From Methylococcus sp. UBA6136 (GTDB lineage Bacteria > Pseudomonadota > Gammaproteobacteria > Methylococcales > Methylococcaceae), in contig DIVI01000024.1 in NCBI GenBank assembly GCA_002423305.1, forward strand, positions 1-26,687: DNA of 26,687 bases. Reading direction: 5' to 3'. A model generated the notes under the pieces. That model worked only from the letters and a program-made list of their open reading frames with translations, was not told where the DNA came from and searched no databases. The position numbers and the translations under genes were made by a program. Positions 23,670-26,687 of the stretch are shown here, piece by piece (within the stretch, counting starts at the first letter, position 1; each line of letters begins with the position of its first letter).

Positions 23670-24737
23670 CTAGCCGGGTTGCTCGGTGAGGGGCAAGCCT
23701 CTGCCGGCAAACGTAAAAGCCGTTTTGAGGCCTCTATCGCTGGATCGCAAGATTCGGCTTATGGCAATCGTGGTTTTGACTGCGCGCCGGGTGATCTTTA
23801 CCTGCGAGGACGTGCTGAAATCGGGGTTCTGAGCGATCTTGCGCAAAGTGAGGACCGCCATGCCAAGCGCCCATAGGCAGAATTCACGAATGCCCGTTTC
23901 ATTGGAGGGAATGAGCAGGGTATAGCGCAGCGCATTTTTCAGGTGACCGTGGGCGATACCGATCAGTTCCATGAATCCGGCGCGGAACCGTGGGTCGTTA
24001 TGTCCGGGTTTGAGCTCGGCCAGGGGGAATTCCCCCGTGCGATCGAACACATCCTGCGGCAGCCAGCAGACACGGCGCTCATGGTCATCCCATAAGTCCT
24101 TGAGAATGTTCGTCATCTGCAGGCCCTGGCCAAAGGAGACGGCCAGCCGCATCATCTCTTCTTGATGGGCGGCGATGGCCGGCGAGTAGTGACAAAACAA
24201 CTGGGTCAGCATTTCACCGACCACGCCGGCCACGTAGTAACAGTAGCGGTCCATTTCCTTCAGTGTCGCGAGACCCGCGCTGAGGTCCCGATCCTGGAAT
24301 TCGGCCATGCCTTGCGCCATGATCTCGACACAGCGCGCCAGGGCTTCCTGCTGTTCAGCTTCAAACTGGTGCGTGATGCCGATGACCCGCGGGACTACGC
24401 CGATCAGTTCATGCTCAGCGGGCAGGGTTCCGGATGAGAGGAGGGGGGCCAGCGTATCGCTCAGTGGCGCCGGGGATTGCTTGCCCCGAACGACGTCGGC
24501 GAATTGATGGCAGAAGCGACGTTTTTGGGCAGAGTTCAGCGCAACCTCATCTTCGATGGTGTCGACAATGCGACACAAGAGATAGGCATTAGCCACTGGC
24601 TTGGCCAGTGGGGGAGGCAGTTGCGGAATCGTCAGGGCAAAGGTTCGGGAAACCCCCTGGAGCAGGTGATCCTGAAAAACGTCGTCGCTCGGCGATTCGA
24701 TGCTTTTACTGTTTTGCAACGGGGTGCTTGAACTCAT
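23670..24737 (-). CDS. sqs: Squalene synthase
   Basis: The 355-residue protein is a trans-isoprenyl diphosphate synthase of the squalene/phytoene type. It couples two farnesyl diphosphates through presqualene diphosphate and, with NADPH, makes squalene. VSRTFALTIPQLPPPLA precedes the first metal-binding motif DTIED (59-63). The second is DLWDD (214-218), preceded by GLQMTNILK. The one-protein route is known from Methylococcus. The longer form and placement directly before shc favour a full squalene synthase over the two-part HpnC/HpnD system. No HpnD or HpnE partner is in the window. There is no obvious C-terminal membrane anchor, unlike the eukaryotic enzyme. It is the first gene of the minus-strand array. 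Confidence 0.9.
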   Translation of the reverse strand: MSSSTPLQNSKSIESPSDDVFQDHLLQGVSRTFALTIPQLPPPLAKPVANAYLLCRIVDTIEDEVALNSAQKRRFCHQFADVVRGKQSPAPLSDTLAPLLSSGTLPAEHELIGVVPRVIGITHQFEAEQQEALARCVEIMAQGMAEFQDRDLSAGLATLKEMDRYCYYVAGVVGEMLTQLFCHYSPAIAAHQEEMMRLAVSFGQGLQMTNILKDLWDDHERRVCWLPQDVFDRTGEFPLAELKPGHNDPRFRAGFMELIGIAHGHLKNALRYTLLIPSNETGIREFCLWALGMAVLTLRKIAQNPDFSTSSQVKITRRAVKTTIAISRILRSSDRGLKTAFTFAGRGLPLTEQPG

Positions 24738-24836
24738 GCGGGGAAAGCTTTTTCCTTCAAGTCTTTGATTGGCCTGGCTTTCAGGGTCGTTCTCAGGCGA
24801 GAAGGCGACACGCGCACGCCTTGCGCTTGGTGCGGA

Positions 24837-24864
24837 ATTTTAACTTTTTTGTGTTTTTCGTCAA
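24837..24864 (-). promoter_or_regulatory. Sigma70-type promoter for the sqs-shc-hpn array
   Basis: On the minus strand, TTGACG (24864-24859) and TAAAAT (24842-24837) are separated by 16 A-rich bases. Each box differs from consensus at one position. The start would lie about 90-95 bases before the sqs ATG. The -35 box lies inside an inverted repeat. On the plus strand, no equally good promoter for hpnH was found; TTGAGA at 24892 with TAGCAT at 24916 is a weak candidate. Confidence 0.65.
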
Positions 24865-24888
24865 GTAATGTTGTTTTTTGACGAAAAA
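24854..24888. repeat. 11-bp perfect inverted repeat, possible operator
   Basis: TTTTTCGTCAA (24854-24864) and TTGACGAAAAA (24878-24888) are perfect inverted copies separated by 13 bases. The left arm contains the -35 box of the sqs promoter on the minus strand. The arrangement fits a dimeric regulator binding site between the divergent sqs and hpnH genes. A DNA hairpin or terminator reading is less likely, because it lies upstream of both genes. Confidence 0.6.
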
Positions 24889-24905
24889 TAGTTGAGAAAA
24901 AAGCA

Positions 24906-24962
24906 ACTGCGCTATAGCATAGCGTCCGTTACACTTTATTTATTGAAGGGGTCCGCCCTTCA
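24906..24962 (+). other. Palindrome and leader hairpin upstream of hpnH
   Basis: CGCTAT-agc-ATAGCG (24910-24924) is a short palindrome of six-base arms. Further on, TGAAGGG (24944-24950) and CCCTTCA (24956-24962) form a perfect 7-bp hairpin with a five-base loop, about 100 bases before the hpnH start. The first may be an operator and the second an mRNA leader structure; roles are unproven. The rest of the 328-base sqs-hpnH spacer is AT-rich in its first half and shows no small gene. Confidence 0.4.
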
Positions 24963-25065
24963 TTGCCTGGAACCGATGGAATCTTGTCCGATTAGCGTTC
25001 CAGCCTGACCAGAAACCATGAGCTTCTGGCTCTCCTGATCTAAGTTATTTTCCAGTGGAGGACAC

Positions 25066-26169
25066 ATGGGCGTTCCATTAAGGCAGCAGGTTACGATTGC
25101 AAAGTACCTCATCAAGCAAAAGCTGTCCGGTAAGAAAAAATACCCCTTGGTGCTCATGCTTGAGCCGTTGTTTCGTTGCAATCTGGCCTGTGCCGGGTGC
25201 GGCAAAATCGATTATCCGGACGAGATTCTCAATCGTCGCTTGAGTGTGGAGGAGTGTCTGGCCGCCGTGGACGAGTGCGGCGCGCCCGTCGTTTCGATTG
25301 CAGGAGGCGAGCCGCTGTTGCACAAGGAACTTCCGCAGGTTGTGGATGGGATGATCCAGCGAGGCAAGTATGTCTACCTTTGCACCAACGCGCTCTTGCT
25401 CAAGAAGCGTATCGATGATTACAAGCCATCGCCTTACCTGACTTTCTCTATCCACCTGGATGGGAATGAAGACCGTCACGATGCCTCGGTCTGTCAGCAG
25501 GGGGTATTTGATCGTGCCGTGGATGCGATCAAGCTGGCCATCGGTCGCGGCTTCCGCGTCACGGTGAACTGCACACTGTTTCAGGGTGAGAACGCCCAGG
25601 AAATCGCCGACTTTCTGGATTACTGCAAGGAACTGGGGGTCGAAGGCACCACGATCGCACCGGGCTTCAGTTACGAGCATGCGCCGCAGCAGGACATCTT
25701 CATAAAGATGCGTGACAGCAAGCAGCTGTTCCGTGACGTCTTCAAGCTGGGGCGTGGCCGCAAGTGGCAGCTGAACCATTCCAGCCTCTATCTCGATTTC
25801 CTGGCGGGAAATCAGGGTTACAACTGTACGCCCTGGGGTAATCCTACCCGCAATGTGTTCGGCTGGCAGAAGCCCTGCTACCTGCTGGTGGACGAGGGCT
25901 ACGCGCCTTCCTTCAATGCGTTGATGGAAGAGACCCCGTGGGACAAGTACGGCAATTCCAAGAACCCCAAATGCGCCAACTGTATGGCTCACTGTGGCTT
26001 TGAGGCATCCGCGGTGGAAGACGCCATGAAGCACCCCCTCAAGGCGGCATGGGTTTCCTTGGTGGGTCCGCGAACCAGCGGCCCGATGGCGGATGAACCC
26101 ACTCCGGAATACGAGACTCAGTCGTCTAAAAAGGGTCGTCGCACGATCTCTATCGAAGCCGTCGACTAA
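25066..26169 (+). CDS. hpnH: Adenosyl-hopene transferase HpnH (radical SAM)
   Basis: HpnH is a radical SAM enzyme that adds the 5'-deoxyadenosyl group to hopene, the first step of C35 hopanoid side-chain synthesis. The 367-residue length fits. The [4Fe-4S] cluster Cys are 38, 42 and 45 in RCNLACAGCGK. VSIAGGEPLLHKE holds the GGEP-type SAM contact. FSIHLDGNEDRHD, APGFSYEHAPQQD and the C-terminal Cys-rich CANCMAHCGFEAS are typical of HpnH. The last 40 residues are charged and poorly conserved. GGAGG lies four bases before the ATG. The gene is divergent from the sqs operon and ends before a strong terminator, so it is probably monocistronic. Its product feeds HpnG and HpnO of the opposite operon. 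Confidence 0.97.
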   Translation: MGVPLRQQVTIAKYLIKQKLSGKKKYPLVLMLEPLFRCNLACAGCGKIDYPDEILNRRLSVEECLAAVDECGAPVVSIAGGEPLLHKELPQVVDGMIQRGKYVYLCTNALLLKKRIDDYKPSPYLTFSIHLDGNEDRHDASVCQQGVFDRAVDAIKLAIGRGFRVTVNCTLFQGENAQEIADFLDYCKELGVEGTTIAPGFSYEHAPQQDIFIKMRDSKQLFRDVFKLGRGRKWQLNHSSLYLDFLAGNQGYNCTPWGNPTRNVFGWQKPCYLLVDEGYAPSFNALMEETPWDKYGNSKNPKCANCMAHCGFEASAVEDAMKHPLKAAWVSLVGPRTSGPMADEPTPEYETQSSKKGRRTISIEAVD

Positions 26170-26180
26170 TTGCTGGATTC

Positions 26181-26229
26181 AAAAAGCCGGTGCTCCCAAG
26201 TCACTTGGCTTGGGAGCACCGGCTTTTTT
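26181..26229 (+). terminator. Bidirectional rho-independent terminator after hpnH
   Basis: A 20-bp perfect stem joins 26181-26200 and 26209-26228 through an eight-base loop. The core is GCCGGTGCTCCCAAG, with AAAAA on the left and TTTTTT on the right. It is followed by T-residues on both strands, so it should stop transcription of hpnH and of the convergent downstream gene, which ends at 26241. Confidence 0.95.
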
Positions 26230-26240
26230 GTGTCCGGAGA

Positions 26241-26687
26241 TCAGAGCCAGCGGTGAACGCTTTGCCGATAACGAATGTAATCCGTACCAAAAAGGCTTGT
26301 CAGTCTGTTCTCCTCATAGGGAATATGGAAACGCTTGATGATGAGGAAAAACGCGGGCGGTAACAGCCAGAAAGGTAGGGTTCCTATATAGAGGGCAAGG
26401 CCGATGAGTGCTGTCAGCAAGCCCAGATACATCGGGTTCCGCGTCCAGATGTAAGCACCCCGTGTAACGAATTTTGTGGGTTTGCCGAAAGGCAGGACGG
26501 TGGTTTTCAACTGCCGGAAGTGCCATGCGGCGGAAGTCGCCAGAGCCAAGCCAGAGATCAGCCAGGCAACGCCTCCTATGGTGGGCGGAATGATTTCCAG
26601 ATCAGGAAAAGACTGGTTGGCGGCGTGGGCCGCTGCAATGAGCAGCAAGACGACCACGGGGGGCGGGAAGAAATATAACTTGTTCAT
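26241..26687 (-). CDS. Isoprenylcysteine methyltransferase-family membrane protein
   Basis: The 148-residue protein has three or four membrane segments (about 8-22, 36-56, 86-118). It carries the ICMT/PEMT-type SAM-binding signature TRNPMYLG at 82-89, EENRL at 125-129 and a closing FGTDYIRYRQSVHRWL. This small bacterial family is usually annotated as an isoprenylcysteine carboxyl methyltransferase-like protein, but bacteria lack prenylated CAAX proteins, so the substrate is unknown. Lipid or small-molecule methylation is possible. An ATG sits at the very edge of the window (26687), so the gene may be complete or may extend further upstream. It converges on hpnH, sharing the bidirectional terminator, so a hopanoid role is not implied by position alone. 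Confidence 0.85.
   Translation of the reverse strand: MNKLYFFPPPVVVLLLIAAAHAANQSFPDLEIIPPTIGGVAWLISGLALATSAAWHFRQLKTTVLPFGKPTKFVTRGAYIWTRNPMYLGLLTALIGLALYIGTLPFWLLPPAFFLIIKRFHIPYEENRLTSLFGTDYIRYRQSVHRWL

Noticed and set aside
24854..24888. The inverted repeat read as a rho-independent terminator
   Set aside because: It lies upstream of both divergent genes, has an AT-rich stem and no coding region ends before it.

Overview
This window looks like chromosome from a methylotrophic, probably methanotrophic, gammaproteobacterium of the Methylococcales type. The evidence is two tandem genes for methylene-tetrahydromethanopterin dehydrogenase (C1 oxidation by the H4MPT route) and a hopanoid cluster with squalene synthase, squalene-hopene cyclase and the aminohopanoid aminotransferase HpnO. 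CopC/CopD and ordinary proteobacterial housekeeping genes (yajQ, rsmE, bioA, argA, metK) fit this. No methane monooxygenase lies in the window, so methanotrophy is inferred. No phage, transposase, CRISPR array, tRNA or rRNA was seen.

Layout. 1-3168 (+): 3' end of yajQ, a membrane-anchored TAXI-type binding protein, and a polyprenyl-phosphate sugar-phosphate transferase. 3169-3519: no convincing gene. 3520-5602 (-): bioA then rsmE, 1 base apart. 5672-6130 (-): a BON-LysM protein with its own terminator. 6242-10013 (-): the S-adenosylmethionine cycle in the order metK, ahcY, metF. An S-adenosylhomocysteine (SAH) riboswitch lies between metK and ahcY, and metK has a good sigma70-type promoter. 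10278-12223 (+): two mtdB-like paralogues divergent from metK, with a structured leader. 12259-13340 (+): an exported retropepsin-like protease and a small exported Cys-containing protein.

13345-24737 (-): one long same-strand array, read as sqs, shc, hpnG, hpnN, hpnO, copC, copD, argA. Junctions are tight (4-base overlaps at hpnG/hpnN and copD/argA, 2 bases at shc/hpnG, none over 57 bases), so it may be one transcript. A TTGACG-N16-TAAAAT promoter precedes sqs and its -35 box lies inside an 11-bp perfect inverted repeat. 25066-26169 (+): hpnH, divergent from sqs, ending at a strong bidirectional terminator. 26241-26687 (-): a small membrane methyltransferase of the isoprenylcysteine methyltransferase type.

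How the genes work together. Sqs makes squalene, Shc cyclises it to hopene, HpnH (radical SAM) adds an adenosyl group, HpnG removes adenine, HpnO installs the terminal amine and HpnN moves hopanoids to the outer membrane. MetK, AhcY and MetF regenerate the SAM used by HpnH and other methyltransferases. The Mtd pair oxidises methylene-H4MPT from formaldehyde. The most interesting items are the SAH riboswitch and its possible expression platform, the Mtd pair whose cofactor pockets appear to differ, the hopanoid operon running into copper genes, and the inverted repeat over the sqs promoter.
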